A stretch of DNA of 64,000 nt, taken from Diabrotica undecimpunctata. Its lineage: Eukaryota > Arthropoda > Insecta > Coleoptera > Chrysomelidae. Under the pieces are notes generated by a model, which saw only the letters and a program-made list of their open reading frames with translations, did not search any database and was not told the DNA's origin. The stretch lies in NCBI RefSeq assembly GCF_040954645.1, contig NC_092806.1, positions 117,224,458 through 117,288,457 of the forward strand, read 5' to 3'. Made by a program: the position numbers and the translations under genes. Of this stretch, positions 46,313 to 57,134 are shown one piece after another (the stretch's first letter is position 1; the number at the start of each line of letters is the position of its first letter).

Positions 46313-46534
46313 TTGACGACGTTTCGGAAAAGTCACACTTGCCATTTTTAAGTCAGATTAGTTCTGCTTTTTCCTGATGTTCGAGGAGAACTGATTCCTA
46401 GGTCGCTGCACGCTCTGTGCAGCTACAAGGTATTTAAACAGGACCTAAAAATCAGTTCTCCTCGAACATCAGGAAAAAGCACAACTAACTCGACTTGACA
46501 ATGGCAAGTGTGAGTTTGCTGAAACGTCGTCAAA
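46313..46534. repeat. ~92-bp inverted repeat, Penelope-type terminal region
   Basis: Left arm 46313-46404 (TTGACGACGTTTCGG...) and right arm 46442-46534 (...GAAACGTCGTCAA) are complementary with few mismatches, and a smaller hairpin (GCTGCAC/GTGCAGC) lies between them. ACGACGTTTCGG with ACACTTGCCATT is, in my experience, characteristic of Penelope-like element ends, which are often found inverted. A GIY-YIG domain follows 200 bases later. Confidence 0.85.
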
Positions 46535-46727
46535 ACAAATGATTTTCTAAAAACCAAAACTATTCATCGCGGAGTCAAACCAGAAAAACCACAGAAATCA
46601 TCACTTCATCACATCAGCACTAGCACTTAATTTCTACCCACACCAACTTATTTAAAACGATTTCTAATCTCAACTGCATACTTTACCACTGTATATTTTA
46701 CAATAACAATAATAACAACAAAACTAA

Positions 46728-47050
46728 CATGGTAAAGAAAAACTATATGGCTATTCCCTGTGTAAAAGGTTTATCAAAACAACTTTTTGATAGAAAAGAT
46801 AGTTTAGACAGAAAAACAATTTTCTGTCTAAACATAACATTACAGTTGCTCATAAAAGACACAATCTTTTGAAAAAGAATTTTTCAATACTAAAAACAAA
46901 AACCCACATCGCATGTGTTATATGAAATTCCCTGCTCGAATTGCGATGGAGTTTATATTGGACAAACCAGTAAACTACTTTACTCAAAAATACTTTCTCA
47001 CAAATATGACAAAAAAACTCAACCGCCCTCACAAAACATGAAAACGAAAA
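46728..47050 (+). pseudogene. Penelope-like element, GIY-YIG endonuclease fragment
   Basis: YMAIPCVKGLSKQLFDRK (the conserved 'xIPYVxGLSExI' block before the nuclease) near 46747. After two stops, THIACVI-like then [20 protein letters not shown] near 46916-46975, i.e. the linker Cys pair and the GIY-YIG core (VYIGQT), then [23 protein letters not shown] is diagnostic of Penelope-like retroelements among eukaryotic retroelements. The RT that should precede it is not seen; upstream sequence is only the terminal repeat. The fragment ends at a TA microsatellite. Confidence 0.82.
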
Positions 47051-47062
47051 GAATATAGAACA

Positions 47063-47241
<179 letters not shown>

Positions 47242-47824
47242 TAGAGCAGGATTATATCCATGTCCGTATCCCTGAGAAATTATTGATTTTTATGTTTGGA
47301 ATTTAGTTAGGTCGACTTTCTTTGACACTCGGAATATTGTATTAAAATACATCATCATAATTATCCTATAGAAAATTTGTTTAATACTTCCATAAACGTT
47401 GGCATTAAAAATTTCATCACCCTAAATTACCGTCGAAAGTGATCATAATTCAATCAATATCAACATTACATCAGCCGATGTAACTTCACTTCTTAGTAAA
47501 TTTCTTCATTGACGAGGAATTCAGCCCAGACACATGCTCAATTCATGTCGAAGATAATTGGCATCCACTTCGATTTTTTGCACACTATACGTCTGAACAT
47601 TTTACGATGGTATGATTTTACGGATCAGAAATGTTTGGAATATTCGAATAAATGAACTAATTTTGAAGACAGGTCAGCATTTGCCCAGTACATAGGAAAA
47701 CATTTTCAAATATATTAACGTAATAAATAATATCAAATTCAATAAAAGCAATATTTTTAAAGGTCTAAGAAGTTTTAAAAATGTATTTTTATTAATATTG
47801 TTATAATTTTAATCCAGATTTAGA
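47242..47824. other. No gene recognised
   Basis: AT-rich with stops in all frames. Confidence 0.35.
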
Positions 47825-48440
47825 CATATGGCTCACACTCCCTCTAAGGACAAAATTCACTCATCCCAGATAACTACGGTATCAAAAGGATGGAGCTCTG
47901 GTTAGGTCTTATTGAGATGTTGATTTAGATCCAGCTATTTTATGTCGTCTAGGAGGTTTTTGGGGAAAACCCTAGTAGTGGATAGAATAATACGTACTGT
48001 CTGGATACTTTTCATTCTCCATTGTCTCCTAATTTGTATTTCTAGATCTCTGTACTTGGTGATCTTTTCGTTGTCACGAACATGCAAATTATTGATGTTA
48101 GGTATCGCCACATCAATAGTATTTTCTAAGTTTATTAACTAGTATGAGATCCGGTCTATTATGTGTCACTGGTTGGTTTGTGAGCACAGTGGGGTCCCAG
48201 TATAAATTGTAGTTGTCATTTTTAAATATTCTGTCAGGTACGTATTGATAGCAAGGAAGATGGTCGGTTTGGAGGAGTCCTAGTTTGTCAGCTAGTTCTT
48301 GGTGGATAATCTTTCTTACTTAGTCATGGCTTTCTTTATAATCAGTACTGACAAACGCCTGTCAGTCACCGGTAAGATGTTGGATGATTTCTTGGGCTTG
48401 GTATTCATATCGGCATTTGTCATTTTGGACTAGAGGATCT
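47825..48440 (-). mobile_element. LINE fragment with probable restriction-like endonuclease domain
   Basis: Minus-strand frames give KCQYEYQAQEIIQHLTG and STDYKESHD near 48340-48430, then QTDHLPCYQYVPDRIF, NYNLYWDPTVLTNQPVTHNRPDLILVNK near 48140-48215, the 'RPD...K' motif of a PD-(D/E)XK nuclease. After a shift come IDVAIPNINNLHV and KITKYRDLEIQIRRQW near 48010-48090, and LSTTRVFPKNLLDDI near 47935-47980. This 'RPDxxI..K...IDxAxPN...KxxKYxxL' arrangement is found after the RT of LINEs using a restriction-like endonuclease. Frameshifts are present. The RT is not attached. The RLE identity is from motif memory only. Confidence 0.55.
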
Positions 48441-48445
48441 TTAAC

Positions 48446-48785
48446 CATATCTTCTTCTTAGAGTGCCATATCCCTACGGAACGTCGGCGACTACCATGCT
48501 TATAATATTGTTATACTGATCTCGGTCTTGCGCTACGTGTAGCAATTGGTCCGCTGTCAAACCTGTCCACTGCCGCAAATTCCTCAACCAAGAGAGTTTC
48601 TTCCGTCCTATCCATTTCTTTCCTTCGATTTTACCGTTGAGAATTAGCCGAAGGAACTCATATCTTGGTCCTCTGATTATATATCCAAGATATTCCAGTT
48701 TACGCCTCTTAATAATATTTAATAGAGTTCGTTGATGTCCCATTCTTCAAAGAACTTCTTCATTTCTGGTTCGAAGAAGTTTAAC
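48446..48785 (-). mobile_element. RTE-type LINE 3' end
   Basis: An open frame, 48743 to 48474: MGHQRTLLNIIKRRKLEYLGYIIRG, LILNGKIEGKKWIGRKKLSWLRNLRQW, QLLHVAQDRDQYNNIISMVVADVP, with a GAAGAAGA tail at about 48451-48459. Upstream NEEV in another frame extends it to about 48780. This is the family's C-terminal domain and tail, from a heavily 5'-truncated copy. Confidence 0.82.
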
Positions 48786-49241
48786 CATATATTTCAGGTA
48801 ATTTTTAGTTGGAATAACCTGATTCTGAATGGCAAGTAGGAAACCCTCCGTCTCGGGAAACATCTTTCCTGATGTCAACCAATAGTTCGACGCTGTATTG
48901 TCGACACATTATTGGCTGATCTTATTGAAATGTCGCCCATGCAGAGGTTTACTCATCCAGGTGCACATTTTTAATATTCAATTTTCAATATTATTAATAT
49001 TATTATTAAAATTAAAGTATTGATAGCAATTACTAAAAGAGAGTTAAATATATATATATAAAGGTCCCCTTTTAATTTATATTTATCTCACACCATGCTG
49101 ATGTAGTAATGATTTTTTAATACTTTAATGGTTACATCTTTGATAATGTCATACCAAATTTATTATATTAAGAGGTTTAATACTACTATACTATCTCTTC
49201 ATTTTTCAATTATATTCATTTTTAAACATTTTTCATTTTTT
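48786..49241. other. No gene recognised
   Basis: AT-rich spacer with no motif seen. Confidence 0.3.
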
Positions 49242-49500
49242 TTATTATTTTGTGCTTCTAGTTGTATATTTTCATATCCTTAATAGATATTATGTCCCTT
49301 TCCTATCGTGTTAGCCATCAATCGTTTATTTTTAGATTGCTAACTGCTTTTATTGATCTCTGATCTGATAAATATTTTTTTTATTATTTTGTGCTTCTAG
49401 TTGTATATTTTCATATCCTTAATAGATATTATGTCCCTTCCCTATCGTGTTAGCCATCAATCGTTTATTTTTAGATTGCTAACTGCTTTTATTGATCTCT
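49242..49500. repeat. 139-bp tandem duplication
   Basis: TTATTATTTTGTGCTTCTAG... to ...TTTTATTGATCTCT occurs at about 49242-49365 and again at 49381-49504 with one visible difference (CCCTTT versus CCCTTC). The unit contains the 3' end of the adjacent minus-strand LINE and its flank. Confidence 0.95.
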
Positions 49501-50590
49501 ATCCTGAGCAACATACTTCCAATTTGTTCCGGCTATTCTTTTTATGTCGTCCACCCATCTCATCTCATCTCATCTGTAGTCTTTCTTTTGGGCGTCTACC
49601 TTTGTAAGGTCTTCAATGTTGTATTGTGGTGTTCCAACTTTGGTCTTTTTTTTAACAGTGTGACCTGCAAAGCTCCGTTTGAATTTGACGATTTTTGTTG
49701 TGGCTAGTTTAATAATATTTGACTTGTTTAGGGTCCAGGTTTGACATCCGTATGTCATGGTAGGAAGGATGCACCGGTTGAACACTTTGCTCCTTAAGTA
49801 TTGAAGTATTTTGCGGTTCTTAAGTATCCAACTGAGTTTTTCAAATCCTGCCCAGAATTTGGCCTATGTAGATATATTCCTGGACTTGTTCTCTTACTTC
49901 CATTTATAGTTATACGTCTGGGGTCGTCTTCGTTTGTCATTGTTTTTGTTTTTGTCATATTCATTTTTAGGCCGACGTATTGGGAACTATCTGCGAGCAT
50001 CATAATTTATAATTCCTTGAATGTGCTTGCTGTAATGTCGTCAGCGAGTCTAAGGTGGTCTAACTTACCTCTTAATGGGAATGGGATTTGTATTTTTGTC
50101 TAGTTGTACTATCATAGTTGCGTTTTCATGTATATTGTGTATTAGTTGCCTATATCTCGAATCAATTCTATAATTATTAATAGCTTGTTTTATAGCCCAC
50201 ACATAATTGATATTATCAATTACCTTTTCATAGTCTACGAAGGCAAGAAATACAGGTAGTTAGTACTCATTTGCCTTCTCTATCAGTGTTCTCATCGTCA
50301 GCAGATAGTCTGATGTACTATATCGTTTGCGATAGCCCTTGGTTCAACCGGTTGGTAATTATCCATTTTGTAAGTGAACCAATTGTTAATTATTATAATA
50401 AACAGTTTGTTTATTTGACTGACCAACGAGATAGGTATATAATTCTTTAGGTCACATTTGTCCCCTTTTTGTGTACAAGTATTACTAGACTCTCATTCCA
50501 GTCTTTGGTGATTTTGATATTATTTGCACGATTGCTAAGCTCTTGCCTTTCTGATACTTTTGGATAGCTTATACATTATTTCCACTAAAT
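49490..50590 (-). mobile_element. LINE, reverse transcriptase with deleted C-terminal part
   Basis: From 50590 downward in broken frames: SLVILVHKKGDKCDLKNYIPISLV (near 50415-50490), NYQPVEPRAIAN (~50350), LPVFLAFVDYEKVIDNINY (palm A, ~50195-50255), YRIDSRYRQLIHNIHENATMIV (~50105-50170), HLRLADDITAS (LADD catalytic block, ~50033-50065), YVGLKMNMTKTKTM (~49945-49980), VLPTMTYGCQTWTLNKS (~49700-49770) and a C-terminal WVDDIKRIAGTNWKYVAQDRDQ near 49497-49560. It is related to the copy at 36.7-38.1 kb ('FVDYEKAF...HENAT', same C-terminal style). Numerous stops. Confidence 0.85.
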
Positions 50591-50714
50591 AATTAACAAT
50601 ATTTTTCATTCCAATGGTTTTTGCAGGTGTGTATTAACTCACATAACATATCTCTACTTTAAATTAATATGGAACATACTTATATATGTCGCAAATAAAT
50701 GGCCATTGTTTTTT

Positions 50715-51091
50715 TTTTTCAAAGTGGTTTCAGGCAAGGAAGCATATTATCACCTATCCCATTTAATATGTGTTCCGAATAAAGTATCCAAGAAGCGCTA
50801 GAAGGAAAAACAATAGGCATAAAAATGAATAGAAAACCTATCAAGAATTTAAAATACGCTGATGATACGGTACTGATTACGAAATTTTTGGAAGATCGAC
50901 AACAACTAGTAAATCGAGATGTGGAACGCAGTGAAGAACAAAGTCTAACTCTAAATGCGAAAAAAACTCAATTTATGGTGATTACTAAATTACAACAATG
51001 ACAAGAGAGCCTAATAATCCACGGAAAACAAATAAAACAAGTCAGAAATTTAAATATTTAGAATCAATAATTAACGACAATAATAACTATA
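50715..51091 (+). mobile_element. RTE-type LINE, 5' part (interrupted by Tc1-like element)
   Basis: FQSGFRQGSILSPIPFNMCSE (the G.RQG.ILSP..FN block) near 50717-50780, then KNLKYADDTVLITKF with catalytic YADD intact near 50847-50890, and LTLNAKKTQFMVI. After a shift YLESIINDNNNYN runs to the insertion point at 51090-51091. Palm A and everything upstream are missing. Confidence 0.85.
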
Positions 51092-52153
51092 ACGTATGTC
51101 CCAAAAGTTTTGGCACAAAATTCATTAGCTTTAATTTTAACAAAAATAAACTAATATCAAGTTGCCTTTGGAAACAATCTGTCGAATATTCGAGAAGACA
51201 TTTCAAGCAGAACCATGTCAGAACCAGCGGAAATACCATGTCTGAATCTCCCAAAAAGTGGAAAACCACGTGCATTTACTGCACAGAGGTCAAGAAAATT
51301 GGTGAGAAGAGCAAAAACCCAGATTGTAATGTCAACGAGGAGATTATCTCATCAATACAGATCTTCTAAGAATACGTATCGTTGGAATTGAGAAGAAGTG
51401 GTCTTAAGACCATTGGTTGGATTTATGTCGAAAAAAACATAGGGCCCAAATACTCTCGAGCTCAACTCTTTGGTTTACCAATATATTGTCAACTGAGGCG
51501 GGTACACGTTGCCAATAAAAAATCAATATTTTAGATAACGAAAAAAATTTCACTTTAGAGTAATTCTGAAATGAAGGAAATTGTTAGAGTTTATACAGAC
51601 AACGTAGAGGAATATCCTGAAAATGTAAGGTACAAATGTAATGCAAAATTTGCAGATAAAATCCTTGGTTGGTTAGCAATTTCTAGCAGGTGTGTAACCA
51701 GACCTTTTGTGGCAAGAGTGAGTGGTGGAGCTTTGAATATTCAGAGCTATATTAATAACTGCCTTTCCAAATTGCCATGCACTTAGTCAAAAGATACCCA
51801 AAATTAGGTTCGATATAACCACATACCTTTTGTCCCCAAAAACAATAATCTTCCAAACTTAGCACAGACTCGCTAAGTAGAGGATTTTTGGGATGTATTG
51901 CGCAGGAAAGTTTATCATGAATGATAGTAAACCCAAGATGAAAACAATTAAGACGAAGAAATTGATCTGAATTCCGTCCAGGACCTCATGAGAGACATTT
52001 AAAGAAATTTGCGATAATAATAAAATACATAATTCGATAGTATAGTTTTGTTAAATATTGAGTTGGAATTTACGATAACTAGTTAGTTTTTAAATAAATT
52101 TTAGCATAAAAAATCCGATAAATATTTTGTGCCAAGCCTTTTAGGACATACGT
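51092..52153 (+). mobile_element. Tc1/mariner-like transposon with terminal repeats, 1062 bp
   Basis: The left end ACGTATGTCCCAAAAGTTTT and the inverted right end ACGTATGTCCTAAAAGGCTT, both continuing TGGCACAAAAT, are flanked by TA (51090-51091 and 52154-52155). Transposase remnants: SGKPRAFTAQRSRKLVRRAK (GRPR-like, ~51255-51310), VYTDNVEEYPENVRY then ILGWLAISSRCVTRPFVA and IQSYINNCLSKLPC (open 51571-51786), IPFVPKNNNLPNLAQTR and VEDFWDVLRRKVYHE (~51820-51920, the third acidic region). The block with the second Asp is deleted after INNCLSKL. Non-functional. Size is short for a full element (commonly ~1.3 kb), agreeing with internal loss. Confidence 0.9.
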
Positions 52154-52678
52154 TATTGAAGAAATCAAATCAAGAATTGGACAAGCAAGGTAAGCATGTT
52201 ACAAAATAAAAAATGTGTTATGTAACAGATTTGTCGATGACTTTTGAGGTGTTAGTTTTCTGTGTGCTGTTGTATAGAGTGGAGGCATAAACAATAAAGA
52301 AACAGACCACCGATAGATTAGAGGCTTTCGAAATATGGACTTACAGAAAAATGCTTAGAATAATCCGGTTGGGCATAGTTACAAACGAAGTAGTATAGGA
52401 AAGGAATAGAAAACAAAAAGTTTAAAACACTATCAAAATTACAAAGTTGGAATATTTGGGCTATGTTATGAAAGGTGAGCGCTATGAAAAGCTACAGATG
52501 ATAATACAGGGCAAAATTAAACGACGAAGAAGTCGAGGTAGAAGACACGTATCTTGACTAAACAATCCAAAAACGTGGTGCAACTGCAGTTTCAGACAAC
52601 TATTTACAGTAGCGGCATCGAAGATTAGAATCGCTATGATGTAATCGCACGTAAAGAACAAGAAGAAGAAGAATTGTT
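52154..52678 (+). mobile_element. RTE-type LINE, 3' part (continues from 51091)
   Basis: IEEIKSRIGQAR directly continues the YLxSIINDNNNYN block broken at 51091. DRLEAFEIWTYRKMLRII near 52315-52365, KLEYLGYVMKGERYEKLQMIIQGKIKRRRSRGRR near 52445-52545, AASKIRIAMM near 52613-52640 and a (GAA)n tail at 52658-52674 follow. This is the normal RTE C-terminus and tail. Reading frames shift several times. Confidence 0.88.
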
Positions 52679-53699
52679 GGAAATAATAGTTGTTTGTTTT
52701 TTGTTCTTTTGTTTTTTTTTTGTATGTCTTTACCCCGTACTAATGAGTTTGGCTCACTTGTCATAATTACTCCTGTACTACTTCTTGCAGTAGTTTTTTG
52801 TCGTTGCCACCTTCTGTAATTGGAACTCGCGGGTAAATCGTGTCCTATAAAGTCGATTGCCATTATATTTAGTTTTGTCTCTATTCATTTTAAGATCCCA
52901 CTTTTTACATTGTCCTCGAGTTTTCGAACCATATGTGTTTCGAAAATGCTGGAAAAGTCAATGTCCTTAGTAAGAAAGGGTAGATACGGTCCTGTTTAAG
53001 GATGAGGCAATACGAGTGGAATTTGAAAGATTCACTAACGATGTCGCGGCTTCCCAGAAGAATTTGAAGATATTTTAATGGTTACCGCCTTTTGTTTTGC
53101 CGAAACTGGGCCAATTAAAATCGACATTTTATTATTTATTGAATAGTGTATTCTAAAGGTTGTTGTTCCTAGTAACTAATAAAAAATTGGTGGGACGGTT
53201 TCTAGAATTAGAATTAGCTAAAAGTCATAAAAAAGATAATATCTAATATCGTAAAAATGCGGCTTACAACAAAGTTATTAGGTAAAATATCTGTTGTTTT
53301 ATTTCAAAAGTACTGTTGGAAAATTACGGTTGAAATGTATTTTTAAAATTTTAAGTTAAATACTGTTTTTACTAGTATACTAAAATTTAAATAATTACTC
53401 TTAAGTCAAATACTTATTGTACAGACGTGTATAGAATATCATATCAGCACTAATTTTTCTGAATGGCTTCGCAGAAGACTGACGCAAGTACATTCATTGT
53501 ACTAAGGAGCCAAGAAATCTTTCTAGGAAACCAGAACCAAAAAAATCTTTATGATCTCATATACCTAATCAACTGCCTTTTCATATTAACCGAATTTCTA
53601 AATTAATATTATATATCTGTATACTGAGAGACTAAAAAGAGTAAATTTATAAAAAGAAAGCAGCATAAAAATTTTTGATGAATAGAAAAAGACCAATAT
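52679..53699. other. No gene recognised
   Basis: T-rich at the start, then AT-rich. An 87-codon minus-strand frame (52600-52863) overlaps the LINE tail and is not recognised. Confidence 0.35.
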
Positions 53700-54590
53700 A
53701 GACTTATTCTTGGTTTGACTTATTTTTTTAACACACTTTGATGCATCCAGGAGATAGCGCCATGCTTTTCCATTCCCAGCCAGATATCTCAGTTCGCTAA
53801 AGTCTTCCTAATGCTTTGTACTTCCTTGTCAATTATCCTTCTCCAAGTATCTCAAGATCTACATCGTCTTCTTACCTGTTCTCATTCTCATTTTTCGTCA
53901 TTTGGAAATTCTAGCCCAAAGCTTTATTTTTAATAGTACCATCTAACACTTAGAGTCATTTACGCCACCAAACGTTAATGATTCACCTAAGGAATGTATT
54001 TCGAGAGATGTATCTATTCCTCAAGATGTTGTTAAGCCAAACAAATTCAGCGTTTGTCTTTCAAATGTGATCTTTAATATCCTCGAGGATTCCCCTATTC
54101 AAATCGATTGCTTCTATCATCTCTTCTCTAATATCTAAGAGCTGGTATATATTGGTTGTATTATCTCCTTGTTCTAAAAGTCGTAAAAACTGCAGCTTCT
54201 ACTTCCTGTTTTAATGTCTTAAATTTAAATTTCATATCGATAAACATTTGTTCTAAAAGTCCTAAAAACTGCAGCTTCTACTTCCCGTTTTAATGTCTTA
54301 AATTTAAATTTCATATCGATAAACCTTTGCATTGTGAGACAAATATCATCTGTTAATTCGAGGTCCTGCAGATGACTGGTTAAATCGCATTGAGTTTCTC
54401 TACTTCAGTTTTTTATGTCCGAACTAATAAGTTTGTAAAATATTGTAGTCTTGTTGGACTTCGGGATTATTGGTGATAGCATTTGACAGCTTTTCTCGAT
54501 GTAAAACACGATAGTTGGTACGATCGAAAGCTTTCTTAAAATCTATAAAATCTCTATACACGTATATACATTTGCTCCAAAATTTCCGTG
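53700..54590 (-). mobile_element. Decayed LINE, reverse transcriptase to C-terminus
   Basis: From 54590 downward: YVYRDFIDFKKAFDRTNYRVLHREKL (palm A with Asp, near 54480-54570), then decayed sequence broken by a 79-bp tandem duplication, LDIREEMIEAIDLNRG near 54095-54145, KTNAEFVWLNNILRN near 54010-54060 and a C-terminal DIWLGMEKHGAISWM near 53745-53795. YADD cannot be recognised. Clade uncertain. Confidence 0.55.
54171..54328. repeat. 79-bp tandem duplication
   Basis: GTTCTAAAAGTCGTAAAAAC... and GTTCTAAAAGTCCTAAAAAC... repeat at 54171 and 54250 and differ at only a few positions. It lies inside the LINE remnant, so it arose after insertion. Confidence 0.95.
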
Positions 54591-55289
54591 CCTTTAGAGT
54601 CTACTAGGTAAATCATTAAAAAACCCATGAAATTGAAGACGACGACCTAAAGTATATATTGTACCGAAAACAATTACCTTGTTTATTTAAAGCTTTGGCA
54701 AAATACTTCATCAACCATAACTTTATGTGAAGGGGAGGGAAAAAAAGTAATTTTTTTGTCCCGGTATAAGTCTCTCTCTGAGTGTTCATTCTTTCTTAAC
54801 GTAATATAAAACTATCCCACTTGCACAAAAAACATAGATAGATACAGTTAATCTAGACTGCTGACTCAAAAGCGTGGATAAGATTTTAAAGTCTCCACAG
54901 AGCTGCCGCTATCTCACATGCTTTTTAATTTTTATGAAAAATCTTGACGCCATGGAATCAAACCAAATTCAAATTTAGAATCAACGTACCCGTATTAGCT
55001 AAGGACACTTATTAAATTCAAAACACCCAAAATCATGCTGGCCTGTATTATAAGAATATCTGAAAAAAAATTTGCATTGATCCCAGGAAATCAGATGTAT
55101 ATATTGAATGTTTTTTTATTTAAATATTTTTAGTTAAACTCTAGTAAAGTTCAAATAGTGTTAGGAGCAAAAAGTTAACATAATAAACGGTTAAACTAAA
55201 ACTTAAAAAAAATGGAGCCTGATCACCTGAGACCAAAAATTGCAGGCATGGAGATAGTGAGAGTAATAAAGCACAACCAGTACTATATT
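54591..55289. other. No gene recognised
   Basis: AT-rich with dense stops. Confidence 0.35.
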
Positions 55290-55920
55290 TTTAGACCAAC
55301 TTTCACTAAAAGTTAAGATAGCAATCAACAGAACATTGAAATCATTTTTGCTAGATTAGATAACATCTAGATATTCTCCATACACAAACCAACATATCAA
55401 GAGCTCTCCTTTAACAACCCACTAGATGATAAACCTGTAATTATTATTGGTGACTTTAATATACAGCACATCCTAAGGTTATAGAGAATCCAGTAGAGAT
55501 GCAGAAAGAATGGAAAGCGGGTCTCTAAATAACGGACTTACACACATCCATGACTTCGAAGCAACCACCATCCTTCAATAGTGGAAGATGGAAAAGAGGA
55601 TACAATCATAGACCTAATATTTGTTAGTAATTATATTACTAAACAAGACAAAACAGTCAAAAGATTCTTAACACAATATCAAGTTGACCAATACCAACTA
55701 AAAGAAATTTTTAGAGAAATTCGATGAATACAAAATATTAATGGAATCAGACCGTACAAACTATCAATTAAGAATCAAAGGCCATTCCGAGGCAATGTAG
55801 AATCAACTATATTTCTGAAATGACTGAGAACAACTGTAAACTGTATGAAAACTACTGCAACTTATATGATGAGAACCCCATATCTCCAACGACGACTGAA
55901 GAAATTCTGGTAGAAATTTG
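55290..55920 (+). mobile_element. Jockey-type LINE endonuclease fragment
   Basis: IYSIYKPTYQELSFNNPLDDKPVIIIGDFNIQH near 55370-55465 includes the GDFN active-site block. MESGSLNNGLTHIHDF is near 55510-55560, and NSGRWKRGYNH-like and DLIFVSNYITK-like pieces are near 55575-55645. KLYENYCNLYDENPISPTTTEEI in 55838-55910 is the linker after the endonuclease. No RT follows; similarity ends where the piggyBac-like sequence begins. Confidence 0.75.
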
Positions 55921-55924
55921 CTTT

Positions 55925-56620
55925 GGCAAATGTCCCCGACATTCACTATGCCCTTTTTACATTAAGAAATTCTTCCAGAGCGGCCACTTAAGCGTGTTTT
56001 TACTTTGGCTTTGGATCTGTCATGTTTTAGAAGCTGCTCTGCTAAAGGAACTAGAAAACTTTATTTGGAATATCATGTTTTGGTTGGAACTTCATGTATA
56101 GATGTTTTTACTTTACGAGACCAGACTAATCGTCATTTGGATCTGATTTCTCCTCCTCTTCGTTTTTAGAATTTATCCTTTTGAGATCTCTTTTAAAATC
56201 TCCATCTTGTGAAGAATATTCTTGTTAATCTGATCCTTCATGAGACTTACCGTTACTGGAAAGATATTCGTTAGAATCTGAGCCAGAAAAAGGTTCCTCT
56301 GATTCTGCCAAGTCTTTTAGCTCTTCGGCGATGTTTTTTAATTCTTTTTGTGTTAAACGTCTGGCCATAATTCAGGAACTGCAAAGAGTAGAACTGTTGT
56401 CACTATTTAGAGTCGGCAAAACTACGTTGTACAACCTATTCCAATTTTTAGAAAATTTGAGGTTGTATAATCGACTTGTTGGTTGGATAACATAAAGAAA
56501 TGTTTAGTTATACGGTTATATTTGATTAAAGTGAATTTAGGGGACAAATAGACACCACTACAACTTTTTTAAATATCGTGGGACATATAGGTCCCCACAG
56601 TACCGAAAGGGCTAAAAAGA
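55925..56620 (-). mobile_element. piggyBac-like remnant (N-terminus and left end)
   Basis: On the minus strand the outer end near 56615 reads CCCTTTCGGTACTGTGGGGA, followed by CCTATATGTCCC and GTGTCTATTTGTCCCC motifs. An ATG at 56366-56368 opens MARRLTQKELKNIAEELKDL followed by acidic DSN/SD-rich sequence (47 codons to a stop, then more acidic sequence to about 56115). A short 'RRLT..EL...L' helix followed by an acidic tract is typical of piggyBac transposase N-termini. The catalytic domain is absent. The lower boundary is uncertain. No TTAA duplication was established. Confidence 0.45.
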
Positions 56621-57134
56621 GGTCGGTACTGTAAAAAATTCAATCAAGAATGGTCAAAATGATCAAAAATGGAAAAGAGATGAATAATTTCCATGGTCAT
56701 ATAGTTAATATGATAATTTGATGATAGCTGTCTTGTTTCACATTCATTTTTATTTTTAGTCGTTGTAAAAAAACTCAATTTTGACTTCGTGCGAAGTGGA
56801 CTCAGAAAAAGCTTTTTGAATATTACTAAAGTTGAAATTAGTTGAAACGTTGTTTAGAGCTTTACCTAAAAATTTTATTATATTTTAATATTTTATTATA
56901 TTATCATTTAATATTTTCGAAGATAATATGACCTTATTCATCGAAATTATAACCGATAATTTCATCTTTAAAGTTTGCGCCTCTAATAAAAATAACTCTC
57001 TATATTATATAAGAAGAAAAAAACGCTAGCCTTTCGACTATATCACATTACTAGCCCATAATAAACATACTACTTAAACATTTGTATGTAAAAATCATTC
57101 ATGTTTACACCAAAAACGCTTTAGTCCACGTTGT
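56621..57134. other. No gene recognised
   Basis: AT-rich spacer between the piggyBac-like remnant and the foldback. Confidence 0.35.
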
